Shown here in pieces: positions 51,611 through 59,532 of a DNA stretch of 64,000 nucleotides (position 1 is its first letter; each line of letters opens with the position of its first letter). Below the pieces are notes generated by a model. That model was not told the origin of the DNA and made no database searches. It saw nothing but the letters and a program-made list of their open reading frames with translations. Location of the stretch: the IMG/VR virus record IMGVR_UViG_3300018018_000001, positions 62,001 to 126,000 of that record, one strand, 5' to 3'. This DNA comes from a virus. Position numbers and translations under genes: made by a program.

Positions 51611-54063
51611 TACTCATCATCACATTTGGTTCTGGTTGTAGCAACCCAAGCACCTTCAATAGATCCATCCCGAAAGACAGTAACCCCCTTAACCCCCATT
51701 TTCCAGGCTTTGACAAATATCTGTTTTATATCATCCGCTCCGATATCATTAGGGACGTTTACAGTCTTGCTCACTCCTGAATCTATGAATGATTGAAATT
51801 TGGCCTGTACTTTTAAATGCCATTCAGGGGTAATTTCATGGGCAGTCCTGCAGAATTCGGATTTGTAAATATCCCTTTTCTCTTCTATAATTCTGTCTAC
51901 CAAATGCCTCTCAAATGATTCTGCGAATATTGGTTCAATGGAAGCGGAACAATCGGCCATGATTGACAAAGATCCGGTAGGGGCGATTGACCTTTTGGTA
52001 AATGAGTCCGGGGCCACCTCTTCAGAGGCTTTGACATAGGGTTTGGATAATTTATCTATGAAATCCAGGCATTCTTGAGAGTCATATTTTATTCCAAGCA
52101 TTATCAAAGCATCGGCAAATCCCATGATTCCTATACCAATACTATTCAAATCTCTCATTAACTTGGTTATCTGAGGTAAGGGATACCAATTGATTGTGTT
52201 GATATTTAATAAAGCCCTTCCTGCTAATTTTACAGTATCATAAAATTTTTCAAAGTTAAAATTGGTTCCCTCTACAAATTTACTTACATTTATACTTCCC
52301 AAACAGCAAGCCCCAAATTCAGGGAGGGGCTGTTCTCCACAGGGATTTGTACAAGTGATTTTGGTTTCAGGAAATAGTTTGTTATCCTTATTTATTCGGT
52401 CATAGAAAAGGACTCCAGGATCTCCTGATACCCAGGCCCCTAAAGTTATCAGGTCTAGGATATCTCTTGCCCTAACCGATTTATAAACAACATCTTCATG
52501 AACCAAATCCACCTTTCCATTACTGGTAGTAGCCTTTTCCATAAATTCATCTGTTACCATGACTGAAAGGTTAAAGTTTGTCAACTTTCCGCTTAGCTTG
52601 GCTCTGCAGAAATCTAATATTTCTGGGTGATTATGATTAAGAGCACCCAGGCAATTTCCAGTGATTGATACATGACCTTCACTTAGATTAACCCAAAATC
52701 CATTTTCTACTGTTGGGCACCAAACAGTACCTTTATAGTATCCCTTAGTTTCATTTTTTAAATCACAAAAATGTCTTTTGAAATTAATTAAAACATCCCA
52801 CCATATATATTTATCCCTTGTACTTTTTTTATAGGAGCATCTAAATCCAAGAAGTGTTGAAAGCATTAAAAATCTTTCAGCCATACATTCATTAGCTGTT
52901 GTAAATTTTCCCCATGTTTTTGTTCTACTACCATCACCTTTCATTAAGGTGTCAAATAATATTGTTAATTGCCTCATAGAGAACTTATTAAAAACCCAGA
53001 TTGGTATTATCTTATGATTTTCTTCAAGTTCAAATATATTCCTAGTTTCATAAGCAGGAACATACCAGGATCTTTCTCCTCTCTCAAAGTAATGCTTATT
53101 ATTCTCTGGATATTTGGTATATTTCCACCCTAAATCGTCCCAAAGTTTATCTATTTCTTCACAATTTGATTTGTTAGCTCTTTCACTTTGGGATATATTA
53201 AATCCGTTAAAGTTCAAGTTTTTGGGGTCTTTTCTGCTTCCTTCAGCAATTATCCAAGCCATAACTTTAATTAAATTGTCAGTAATTCCTATATAATCTT
53301 CTCTATTAAGTTGAGTTTCAAAGGAAAGAGGGATATATTTATCCTCTTTTGGTAAATCTTCAGCAGGGGCTATGTTATAATATTTCTCAATCATTGAAGC
53401 CTTAAAAATAACTCTATGATCAGGAGTAACAGATAAGTCTAAGAATTTACTATTTAGAGTGATTATCTCTCCATTATAATCAAAGATGTTCATTTTTAGA
53501 ATTGGTTGAAATTCACATATTTGTTTTTCTGGATTAAAAGTTAATATTCTATCTCCAATTTTTAAATTAGAATATAATTTCCACCCTTCTTCAGTCAGAG
53601 CTTTTACGTCAGAAGTGCAGCAAGCCCCACGGCGGAACCCACCCTGCTTAACGGTATTGATAATGGCATCGAACACACTCATGAAACTTAAAGCCCCACT
53701 GGATGATCCCCCTGAGGATAGTGGGGCATTTTTGGGACGCAAAGCGGAAAAATTGATTCCACATCCCCCACCTCTTTGAAATATTGAGGCCATATTCTTT
53801 GCACATTCGAAGATACTTACTACGCTATCCTCAAGAGGAAGGACGAAACACGCTGAAAGACTACCTTTCTTTGAACCTGCATTTCTTATGGCCGGAGAAT
53901 TAGGAAGAAATATTCCATTGACCATTGCATCATATAATTCTTTTTCAAATTTTTCATCTCTGATTGAGATGTGTTTAGCAACTCTTTTTAGGACACCATC
54001 AGCAGTTTCTTTTTTATGGGCATAACGTGTAACTAAAAGATCCTCAGCAGCTTTTGATAACAT
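51598..54063 (-). CDS. nrdJ: Class II (B12-dependent) ribonucleotide reductase, interrupted by an intein
   Basis: A ribonucleotide reductase making dNTPs for phage DNA. Conserved parts are NSPAIRNAG, LSACFVLPLEDS, GGGCGINFSALRP, FRRGA|CLGAL, NPCGEQPLPEFGACCLGSI and, near the end, KGVTVFRDGS and CDDEYC. The class II type fits the absence of a small subunit here. The intein is at residues 148-470. I set its start at the first of two Cys because RRGA|CLGAL then matches the family and CCTSDVKALTEEGWK aligns with the other intein. Spliced length is about 498 residues. Class II needs adenosylcobalamin from the host. Confidence 0.9.
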   Translation of the reverse strand: MLSKAAEDLLVTRYAHKKETADGVLKRVAKHISIRDEKFEKELYDAMVNGIFLPNSPAIRNAGSKKGSLSACFVLPLEDSVVSIFECAKNMASIFQRGGGCGINFSALRPKNAPLSSGGSSSGALSFMSVFDAIINTVKQGGFRRGACCTSDVKALTEEGWKLYSNLKIGDRILTFNPEKQICEFQPILKMNIFDYNGEIITLNSKFLDLSVTPDHRVIFKASMIEKYYNIAPAEDLPKEDKYIPLSFETQLNREDYIGITDNLIKVMAWIIAEGSRKDPKNLNFNGFNISQSERANKSNCEEIDKLWDDLGWKYTKYPENNKHYFERGERSWYVPAYETRNIFELEENHKIIPIWVFNKFSMRQLTILFDTLMKGDGSRTKTWGKFTTANECMAERFLMLSTLLGFRCSYKKSTRDKYIWWDVLINFKRHFCDLKNETKGYYKGTVWCPTVENGFWVNLSEGHVSITGNCLGALNHNHPEILDFCRAKLSGKLTNFNLSVMVTDEFMEKATTSNGKVDLVHEDVVYKSVRARDILDLITLGAWVSGDPGVLFYDRINKDNKLFPETKITCTNPCGEQPLPEFGACCLGSINVSKFVEGTNFNFEKFYDTVKLAGRALLNINTINWYPLPQITKLMRDLNSIGIGIMGFADALIMLGIKYDSQECLDFIDKLSKPYVKASEEVAPDSFTKRSIAPTGSLSIMADCSASIEPIFAESFERHLVDRIIEEKRDIYKSEFCRTAHEITPEWHLKVQAKFQSFIDSGVSKTVNVPNDIGADDIKQIFVKAWKMGVKGVTVFRDGSIEGAWVATTRTKCDDEYCPL
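52654..53622 (-). mobile_element. Intein in the ribonucleotide reductase (LAGLIDADG type)
   Basis: A 323-residue intein, Cys148 to Asn470 with +1 Cys. Block B is SVTPDHRVIF. The LAGLIDADG-like helices are VMAWIIAEGS and LFDTLMKGDG. Block F is TVWCPTVENGFWV and block G is VSITGN. The residue before Asn is Gly instead of His. Its N-terminal part resembles the metallophosphoesterase intein, suggesting shared ancestry. Confidence 0.92.
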
Positions 54064-54328
54064 CTATTTTTATACCTCTTTCTTTTTTTAATTGTTCAAA
54101 ATATTTTTCGTCAATATCATATTCACCATTATCCTTTCGGATAATTGGTATTAAATGACCATTATGGCATCGAACTTCGTAACCCCGCTTATCAGAATAG
54201 GCATTTGAATCAGTAAGCATGGGTTCACAGAATAACATTCCCCCACAATTATCCCATGGACATTTTTTATTCTTCAACAGCTTTATCAGGCTGGGGGAGC
54301 TACAAATCGGTTTTCTTTTTGTTTTCAA
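54044..54328 (-). CDS. Hypothetical Cys-rich protein, 94 aa
   Basis: Contains KKCPWDNCGGMLFCEP and EVRCHNGHLI, with Cys/His ligands that could bind zinc. It overlaps the RNR start by 20 bases and the next gene by 29 bases. I do not recognise it. Confidence 0.65.
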   Translation of the reverse strand: MKTKRKPICSSPSLIKLLKNKKCPWDNCGGMLFCEPMLTDSNAYSDKRGYEVRCHNGHLIPIIRKDNGEYDIDEKYFEQLKKERGIKIDVIKSC

Positions 54329-54509
54329 AGTCTTCCTCTAAAATAAGCTTGTCAACAGCTTCCCATACCGTGGTTCCATTTTCCAAAAGTAAACTGACAT
54401 ATTGTTCGTTGTCAGACATCATTCCAATCGTAGCTTTAAATTTGGGGCCAAAATCTTTCCTCAGTATGAGGATATGACCCGCTAAGGAAGAAAAGTCTCT
54501 TTTTGGCAT
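54300..54509 (-). CDS. Hypothetical protein, 69 aa
   Basis: Begins MPKRDFSSLAGHIL and ends with an acidic helix. I do not recognise it. It is the first gene after the promoter-like motif at 54524, so it may head the - strand operon. Confidence 0.65.
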   Translation of the reverse strand: MPKRDFSSLAGHILILRKDFGPKFKATIGMMSDNEQYVSLLLENGTTVWEAVDKLILEEDFENKKKTDL

Positions 54510-54523
54510 ATTTTTTCTCCTGT

Positions 54524-54564
54524 TACTCTATAATAACACCAAAGTGCCTTTACTATTACACCCT
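54524..54564 (-). promoter_or_regulatory. Long promoter-like motif, - strand copy
   Basis: Reading leftward: GGTGTAATAGTAAAGG, then CACTTTGGTGTTATTATA and GAGTAAC. It is nearly identical to the copy at 25073. It lies 15 bases before the first gene (54509) of the - strand operon. With the copy at 25073 it marks the starts of two divergent blocks, so the two sites are likely read by the same factor. Confidence 0.72.
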
Positions 54565-54586
54565 TTTTTAAAAAAAGTAAAAATAG

Positions 54587-54624
54587 CTAAACTTTTTCTA
54601 AACTCCAGCCGATAAGATTATCAA
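54587..54624 (+). promoter_or_regulatory. Early-type promoter motif, + strand (copy 1)
   Basis: CTAAACTTTTTCTA, then a short spacer, and GCCGATAAGATTATC. It drives the gene at 54662. With the - strand motif at 54524 it makes a divergent control region of about 150 bases between the two arms of the genome. Confidence 0.7.
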
Positions 54625-54661
54625 AGACTTTAACTAAATGTTATCCAAAGGAGAATAACTT

Positions 54662-54871
54662 ATGGAAAAGAATAAGAAAATGTATGAAATTCCATGCCTT
54701 AGGTGCCAAAAAGACTTTAAATATTCAGAAGATGAGATTCCAATTCCCCACCTCTGTGAAGTATGCACCAAGTTTTTTAAGGACTTTAACAGCCAATTGA
54801 ATAAAAAGATTCATAAGATTATTCCCAAGAAAGTGACGGAAAATGTCACTCCAAAAGAGGATAAAAAATAA
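54662..54871 (+). CDS. Zinc-ribbon protein, 69 aa
   Basis: PCLRCQKDFKY and HLCEVCTKFF form two Cys pairs about 20 residues apart. A basic tail follows. It is the first right-arm gene, behind an early-type promoter, with AAAGGAG before the ATG. It may be a small regulatory protein. Function unknown. Confidence 0.7.
   Translation: MEKNKKMYEIPCLRCQKDFKYSEDEIPIPHLCEVCTKFFKDFNSQLNKKIHKIIPKKVTENVTPKEDKK
54832..54850. promoter_or_regulatory. TGAC-N7-GTCA palindrome (operator candidate 1)
   Basis: AGTGAC (54832-54837), seven bases, GTCACT (54845-54850). It lies inside the 3' end of the zinc-ribbon gene and 24 bases before the promoter motif at 54872. Two similar sites occur at 60109 and 60849. Confidence 0.55.
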
Positions 54872-54910
54872 CTAAACTTTTTCTATCCTCCTGCCGATAA
54901 GATAATTAGA
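54872..54910 (+). promoter_or_regulatory. Early-type promoter motif (copy 2)
   Basis: CTAAACTTTTTCTATCC then TGCCGATAAGATAATTAGA. It drives the membrane gene at 54926, whose ribosome site (AAGGAGG) follows at once. Confidence 0.75.
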
Positions 54911-54925
54911 GGCAAGGAGGGAAAG

Positions 54926-55168
54926 GTGAAAAAATTTTTTATAATTCTCTTGATATTAGGATTTATTGCAAATTGGGTGTATAATCATGATTGGCATATA
55001 AGTCCTGAAAAAATTCACTATGTTGTAGTAAAAGACCAATTCACAGGAGAAGCATACTTATTAAATACGAAAACTGGAAGAGAGTATAAATTACCTAATG
55101 AAATTTATTCTGTAGACGATCTTATAGGGAATGCAATAACAAAATTTAAAATGGAAAGAACAAAATGA
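54926..55168 (+). CDS. Small N-terminally anchored protein, 80 aa
   Basis: GTG at 54926 follows AAGGAGGGAAAG. One transmembrane helix (FFIILLILGFIANWV) is followed by a soluble segment (YLLNTKTGREYKLP). Its TGA overlaps the next ATG (ATGA at 55165). I do not recognise it. Confidence 0.7.
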   Translation: MKKFFIILLILGFIANWVYNHDWHISPEKIHYVVVKDQFTGEAYLLNTKTGREYKLPNEIYSVDDLIGNAITKFKMERTK

Positions 55169-55887
55169 TTTGTGAATATGGCTGTGGTCAGGAAGGTGTA
55201 TATCAACTTAAGAATGGTAAATGGTGCTGTAACCTTAGCCAAAATTCCTGCCCAGAAATAATAAAGAAATTAAGTAGAGCAGCAGAAGGAAGAAAACACT
55301 CTGTAGACACGTTAAGAAAAATGGGTGATTCCCATAGAGGAATAAAAAGACCTGATCACTCCGCTTTAATGAAACAGAAAATGTTGGGTGAAAATAACCC
55401 AAATTTTGGAAAAACAGGTAATAAAAGCCCAAGATTTGGTAAACCCGGTTATTGGAAAGGTAAAAAGAGACCGGATCTTTCTGGTGAAAATAATCCTTGG
55501 TTTGAAATAAAAAGACCTGATATTGCTGAAATAATGAAACAAAGAATTGGTGATAAACATCCTTTATTTGGTAAGACAGGAGAGCTTAGTCCAGGATGGA
55601 AAGGTGGAATTTCTAAAGATCCATACCCTATAGAGTTTAAAAGAATAAGAGGATATATCAGGGAAAAGTTTAATTATGAGTGTGTTCTATGTGGAATAAC
55701 TGAGGATAAAATTGGAAGGAAACATTCTTGTCATCATGTTGATTATGATAAGAGTAATATTTCTGAAGAAAACCTTACTTTATTATGCCAGGGGGATAAT
55801 GCTAGAGTAAATACTGATAGAGGCTTTTGGGAAACCCAATTCAAGATACTTAATGGGGTATTTGATCCTAAATTTTTAGGGCTATAA
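55165..55887 (+). CDS. HNH homing endonuclease with zinc motif and NUMOD3 repeats
   Basis: The start overlaps the previous stop. It begins with a zinc motif (ICEYGCGQEGVYQLKNGKWC), also in the genes at 33399 and 61525. Then NUMOD3-like repeats (GIKRPDHSALM, GENNPNFGKTG, GKPGYWKGKKRPDLSGENN) and an HNH core (YECVLCGITEDKIG, SCHHVDYDKSN, LLCQGDNARVN). It should cut an intronless copy of its insertion site. Confidence 0.88.
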   Translation: MICEYGCGQEGVYQLKNGKWCCNLSQNSCPEIIKKLSRAAEGRKHSVDTLRKMGDSHRGIKRPDHSALMKQKMLGENNPNFGKTGNKSPRFGKPGYWKGKKRPDLSGENNPWFEIKRPDIAEIMKQRIGDKHPLFGKTGELSPGWKGGISKDPYPIEFKRIRGYIREKFNYECVLCGITEDKIGRKHSCHHVDYDKSNISEENLTLLCQGDNARVNTDRGFWETQFKILNGVFDPKFLGL

Positions 55888-55899
55888 AAGGGGGGTAAG

Positions 55900-56091
55900 G
55901 TGCTTATAAACCAGAAAAAAGTAAAAGCCTACATTAAGGAACTGAACCCAGATACCCAAGTAGCCACTGACATTTGGCCTACAATCAATGAACAGGTTAA
56001 GACCCTTATCAGGTTAGCCCTGAAGCGTAATGGGACCCACAAGAGGCTTACTACAGGGGAATTTGCGATTCTGGACCCATTAAAGTATTAG
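55900..56091 (+). CDS. Histone-fold-like small DNA-binding protein, 63 aa
   Basis: GTG at 55900 follows AAGGGGGG. The sequence KVKAYIKELNPD, then TDIWPTINEQVKTLIRLALK, then NGTHKRLTTGEFAILDP fits a single histone fold (short helix, long helix, short helix, as in bacterial DUF1931-type or archaeal histones). Length is what a single histone fold needs. If correct it could compact phage DNA or act as a regulator. I rely on the pattern of hydrophobic positions; no search was run. Confidence 0.5.
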   Translation: MLINQKKVKAYIKELNPDTQVATDIWPTINEQVKTLIRLALKRNGTHKRLTTGEFAILDPLKY

Positions 56092-56100
56092 GAGGATAAA

Positions 56101-56355
56101 ATGATAATCCCGGAATATTTCTATTATCGTGCATTGAATAATGGAGAGGTTCATGTCTTTTACAAAGAGACAAGAATCTTTATCATGAAGAAGAAATGGA
56201 TAAAGGATGGATCAGGATTTACTATGGACTACTGGACTTGCAAATCCACCCTGTCCTATGTCCCTTCATTTAAAGAACCGGATTTTGATAAGGCTAAAGC
56301 AATGATTATGAAAGAACTGGAAAAATTCCTTAACCTATTTTCGGAGGATAAATAA
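56101..56355 (+). CDS. Hypothetical protein, 84 aa
   Basis: Aromatic-rich protein (EYFYYRALNNG, KEPDFDKAKAMI). I do not recognise it. GGAGGA precedes the ATG. It is coupled with the following gene two bases apart. Confidence 0.68.
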   Translation: MIIPEYFYYRALNNGEVHVFYKETRIFIMKKKWIKDGSGFTMDYWTCKSTLSYVPSFKEPDFDKAKAMIMKELEKFLNLFSEDK

Positions 56356-56357
56356 TC

Positions 56358-56615
56358 ATGAGATTAAAAAACCATTTCGAGAAAATGTTTGACGGTATTT
56401 ATTTAAGCTATAAATCCATATCCATAACCGATGATGGTAGACTGATTATGAAGACTGTCGGTTGCGGATGCTGCTCTGATGTGGAACCAGTGGATACGGA
56501 TAACCTCCTGAAGGCGATTACTGAAACTGAGCACTACCTGAACCATCTTAAGGAATTAAAAAACAGGATTAAGAAAAATGCCCCTCTTCCGAAATTAAAG
56601 GAGAAATATAGTTAA
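56358..56615 (+). CDS. Hypothetical protein with a Cys cluster, 85 aa
   Basis: A C-G-C-C motif (TVGCGCCSDVEP) in the middle and a helical C-terminus. I do not recognise it. The stop overlaps the start of the next promoter motif. Confidence 0.65.
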   Translation: MRLKNHFEKMFDGIYLSYKSISITDDGRLIMKTVGCGCCSDVEPVDTDNLLKAITETEHYLNHLKELKNRIKKNAPLPKLKEKYS

Positions 56616-56648
56616 ACTTTTTATATGTTCCCGCCGATAAGATAATTA
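56611..56648 (+). promoter_or_regulatory. Early-type promoter motif (copy 3)
   Basis: GTTAAACTTTTTATATG, then CCGCCGATAAGATAATTA, followed by GGGAGGA and the small gene at 56663. It overlaps the last codons of the gene before it. Confidence 0.72.
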
Positions 56649-56662
56649 AAGGGAGGAATATT

Positions 56663-56770
56663 ATGAACTTAGTAGAATTCTTTGACCCAAGAAACCTGGA
56701 CCATATTAAGGCTTACAAACATCTTTGTGATAAAGGAAAATATGGAAAGAACAAAAGGAATAAAACATAA
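56663..56770 (+). CDS. Short protein, 35 aa, possibly a truncated gene
   Basis: ATG 56663 is preceded by GGGAGGA. The product starts NLVEFFDPRNLDHIKAYKHL, which looks like the beginning of a longer conserved phage protein. The frame then runs into GKYGKNKRNKT and stops. The gene at 56742 starts inside it. An insertion may have displaced its 3' part. Confidence 0.5.
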   Translation: MNLVEFFDPRNLDHIKAYKHLCDKGKYGKNKRNKT

Positions 56771-56924
56771 ATGGAAAAAAGAAAGAAAAATAACTAATGA
56801 AATGATTTTAAAAATCACGGAGTTAAGAAAGAATGGTAAAAAATTAAAAGAAATAAAAAATGAAACAGGAATAAATACCTGTACTATCAGCTTAATTTGC
56901 AATAAAAAATATAGATTTAGTTAA
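56742..56924 (+). CDS. Small basic helix-turn-helix protein, 60 aa
   Basis: ATG 56742 follows AAAGGA. MERTKGIKHKWKKERK, then NEMILKITELRKNGKKLKEI, then ETGINTCTISLICN, a resolvase-type helix-turn-helix. It lacks a catalytic domain. It may be a regulator, or part of a mobile element. Confidence 0.55.
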   Translation: MERTKGIKHKWKKERKITNEMILKITELRKNGKKLKEIKNETGINTCTISLICNKKYRFS

Positions 56925-56930
56925 AAAAGA

Positions 56931-56967
56931 CTAAACTATTTCTATATCCTTGCCGAAGAGATATATA
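56931..56967 (+). promoter_or_regulatory. Early-type promoter motif (copy 4)
   Basis: CTAAACTATTTCTATATCC then TTGCCGAAGAGATATATA. It is followed by AAGGAGG and the AAA+ ATPase gene at 57002. Confidence 0.75.
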
Positions 56968-57001
56968 AAGAGGCACTAAAAACGCAAGGAGGAAAAGGAA
57001 A

Positions 57002-58477
57002 ATGGCTTCAAAATTCAATCAATATCTTAAAGCGGGGTATCCGGCCATTTGGATTGAAACTCATGAAGAATTCAGGGCTATTGCCACCCTAGCTTTTGAG
57101 TCAAATGGATATTCGGTTTTCTCATGGGATGTAGTCACTGGCCAACGGGACCATGCCACTGATAAGTATACAAAGGAATCCCCTGAAACCCCGATGAAAG
57201 AGATTGGCCGAATTCTCCAGATGAAACCCGGTAGTGTAGTATTTCTTAAGGATTTTCCCAAGTTTTTTAACAATATTGAAGTCCTTCGTTCAATTAAAAA
57301 TCTCATTTCTGAGATTAAAGCTGATGACAGGCATATTATTTTTATCAGTCCTGCGGTAAATATCCCCATTGAATTGGAAAAGGATGTAACCGTATTGCCC
57401 TTTACCCTTCCTACCGTTGATGAATTGGTCCAGGTAGCGGAGAAGATAGTAAAAGATAACAAGTTTGATTCAGATAAATTTGATAAGAATAATAAACTGA
57501 TTTCTAAAAAAGTAGAAGTGGACCGTAAAACCATTTCAGTGGCCAAAGGGTTAACCCTACAAGAGGCCGAAAATGCAATGGCCAGATCCATAGTGGAAGA
57601 AAAGGGATTTTCCCGAAAGATCCTGGAAGAAGAAAAACTCCAGTGCATTAAGAAGTCAGGCATGATGGAACTCTTTGAACCCATGCCCGAAGCCGAATTG
57701 GTTATGGATGGATTGAAAATGTATATCCATAGGAGAGTCAAGGGTTTTGAGCCTGATTCTACTATGCCCACTCCTAAGGGAATTCTCTTGGTGGGTATTC
57801 CAGGTGGTGGGAAGTCATTGGCCTCTAAGGTTATCGCCAGTGTTCTGGGTTGCCCTCTGGTTCGTGTAGACATTGGGGCCTTAAAGGGTAGCAAGGTGGG
57901 GGAATCCGAAGCCCGTATGAGACAGTGTTTAGCCCAAATTGATGCCTTAGGATTCTGTGTAGTGTGGATGGATGAGATTGAAAAAGTCCTGAGCGGTGTT
58001 CAATCCAGTGGCCAATCGGATGCAGGGACAACCTCTACCATGTTTGGAACCCTGTTAACCTGGATGCAAGAATCAAAATTCCCCCATTACATTGTGGCCA
58101 CCTGTAATGAAATTCAAGACTTACTGGCCATTTCCCAAGGTGCCTTGTTAAGACGGTTTGATGATATCTTTTTTGTAGATCTTCCTTCTAAAGAAGAACG
58201 TGAAGAAATTATTAAGATTATGAATAAGAGATACAGCACTAAATTAAATGGAAATTTAGCGGAAAGAACTCAGGGATGGACTGGAGCAGAAATTGAAAAA
58301 TATGTTATAGCCAGTATTTATGATGGAGAAGAAGAAGCTTTCAATAATGTCCATCCAATTAGTGAACAGAACAAAGAGATCATTGAAAATGCCCGGAAAT
58401 GGTCTTTACAAAATGCACGTATCGCTAATTCAAGAAAAGTGGAAATTAAACCTGAAGGAAGAAAGATTAGAGTGTAG
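57002..58477 (+). CDS. AAA+ ATPase (Ycf46-like)
   Basis: Walker A is GIPGGGKS (about residue 265), Walker B is VVWMDEIEK (about 320), with a sensor-like VATCNEI and an Arg-finger-like LLRRFDD. The N-terminal part (GYPAIWIETHEEFRAI) resembles Ycf46-type proteins, found together with DUF1257 and DUF2997 proteins in many bacteria. Such trios occur in this right arm too (60950 and 61315). It is likely a remodelling ATPase. ATG follows AAGGAGG. Confidence 0.85.
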   Translation: MASKFNQYLKAGYPAIWIETHEEFRAIATLAFESNGYSVFSWDVVTGQRDHATDKYTKESPETPMKEIGRILQMKPGSVVFLKDFPKFFNNIEVLRSIKNLISEIKADDRHIIFISPAVNIPIELEKDVTVLPFTLPTVDELVQVAEKIVKDNKFDSDKFDKNNKLISKKVEVDRKTISVAKGLTLQEAENAMARSIVEEKGFSRKILEEEKLQCIKKSGMMELFEPMPEAELVMDGLKMYIHRRVKGFEPDSTMPTPKGILLVGIPGGGKSLASKVIASVLGCPLVRVDIGALKGSKVGESEARMRQCLAQIDALGFCVVWMDEIEKVLSGVQSSGQSDAGTTSTMFGTLLTWMQESKFPHYIVATCNEIQDLLAISQGALLRRFDDIFFVDLPSKEEREEIIKIMNKRYSTKLNGNLAERTQGWTGAEIEKYVIASIYDGEEEAFNNVHPISEQNKEIIENARKWSLQNARIANSRKVEIKPEGRKIRV

Positions 58478-58486
58478 AGAATTAAT

Positions 58487-59116
58487 ATGATTATTTCTAA
58501 ACTTTGTGAATGTAATTGTGGCCAATATGCTAAACCTGGAAATAGATTTATTCTTGGTCATAATACAAAAGGGAAAAAGAATCTTACTCTCTCTGAAAGA
58601 AATAAGAAACGAAATATGAAGGGTGAGAATAACCCTATGTTTGGAAATAAAAATCCAATTCGTTCCGAAATGAATAAACAAAATGTGGGTGAAAAGAATC
58701 CTTGTTTTAAGAGAAAACATACTGAAGATGAATTAAGAAATCTTAGTAAGCTTAATAAAGGTAAAAAGAGACCTTATGTTTCCGAAAGAAATAAAAAATT
58801 GGTAGGTAACAAGAATCCAATATTTGGTAAGAAGGGTGAACTTAGTCCAAATTGGAAAGGAGGAATCTCTTTTGAACTTTATGGTCTTGGATTTAATAAA
58901 GAGTTAAAGAAATATATTAGAGAGAAATTTAATCATACTTGTGTTCTTTGCGGTGAGTTTGCAAAGATCCCCCATCATATAGATTATAATAAGAGGAATA
59001 ATCAGGAAGATAATTTTGTCCTTTTATGTAATTCATGTAATTCCAAAGTTAATAAGAATAGAATCCAATGGGAAATTTATTTTAGATCATATATTCTAAG
59101 ATTAAAGGAGGAATAA
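58487..59116 (+). CDS. HNH homing endonuclease with NUMOD3 repeats
   Basis: A short zinc motif (KLCECNCGQYAKPGNRF) is followed by NUMOD3-like repeats (GENNPMFGNKNP, GEKNPCFK, GKKRPYVSERNK) and an HNH core (HTCVLCGEFAKIPHHIDYN, LLCNSCNSKVN). The first motif is shared with the middle of the 61525 protein. It lies after the ATPase gene. Confidence 0.88.
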   Translation: MIISKLCECNCGQYAKPGNRFILGHNTKGKKNLTLSERNKKRNMKGENNPMFGNKNPIRSEMNKQNVGEKNPCFKRKHTEDELRNLSKLNKGKKRPYVSERNKKLVGNKNPIFGKKGELSPNWKGGISFELYGLGFNKELKKYIREKFNHTCVLCGEFAKIPHHIDYNKRNNQEDNFVLLCNSCNSKVNKNRIQWEIYFRSYILRLKEE

Positions 59117-59117
59117 A

Positions 59118-59324
59118 ATGCCAAGGGAAGTATTAAGAGATGAAGTAGAACATGTGGAATTAGAGGTAAGTCAACTGGAGAAAGAGCGGAAAGAACTCAA
59201 TGCCGAAGCTGAATTTGAACTTGAGGTTGATTCCTTGACTTTTGAAATAGCGTGGTCCACAAATTTACCTTATGAAGAAGCCAGAAAACAGGCTCTTAAA
59301 AAATTAATGAGTAAGGGGGTTTAA
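59118..59324 (+). CDS. Coiled-coil-rich acidic protein, 68 aa
   Basis: Strongly charged helix (EHVELEVSQLEKERKELNAE). ATG is two bases after the endonuclease stop. I do not recognise it. Confidence 0.65.
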   Translation: MPREVLRDEVEHVELEVSQLEKERKELNAEAEFELEVDSLTFEIAWSTNLPYEEARKQALKKLMSKGV

Positions 59325-59335
59325 GAGGAAGTAAC

Positions 59336-59518
59336 ATGGAGGCAATATATATTTATGTAAGTACGTTGTTCTTTATTTTTGCCGGATTCGTGGTTAAGTG
59401 GTCTGCAGGATGGGGGAATACGTTTGTAAGGTTTATCGCAATCCTGCTGGCTATCTCAGGGATAGTCTTATCCTTGGCTAAACTGGGGTTTATGCTTCCC
59501 CCTCTGATACATCCATAA
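59336..59518 (+). CDS. Small two-helix membrane protein, 60 aa
   Basis: Two hydrophobic segments (YVSTLFFIFAGFVVKW and FIAILLAISGIVLSLAKL) joined by a short loop. AAGAGGAAG precedes the ATG. I do not recognise it. Confidence 0.65.
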   Translation: MEAIYIYVSTLFFIFAGFVVKWSAGWGNTFVRFIAILLAISGIVLSLAKLGFMLPPLIHP

Positions 59519-59532
59519 GGAGAAAAATCACT

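Noticed and set aside
53617-53622. RNR intein starting at the second of the two Cys codons
   Set aside because: That would leave RRGACCLGAL after splicing, one residue too many for the family, and would break the alignment with the other intein.
57061-57894. Long antisense ORF opposite the AAA+ ATPase
   Set aside because: The sequence is a mirror of a well-defined ATPase; low-complexity Ser/Leu-rich shadow.
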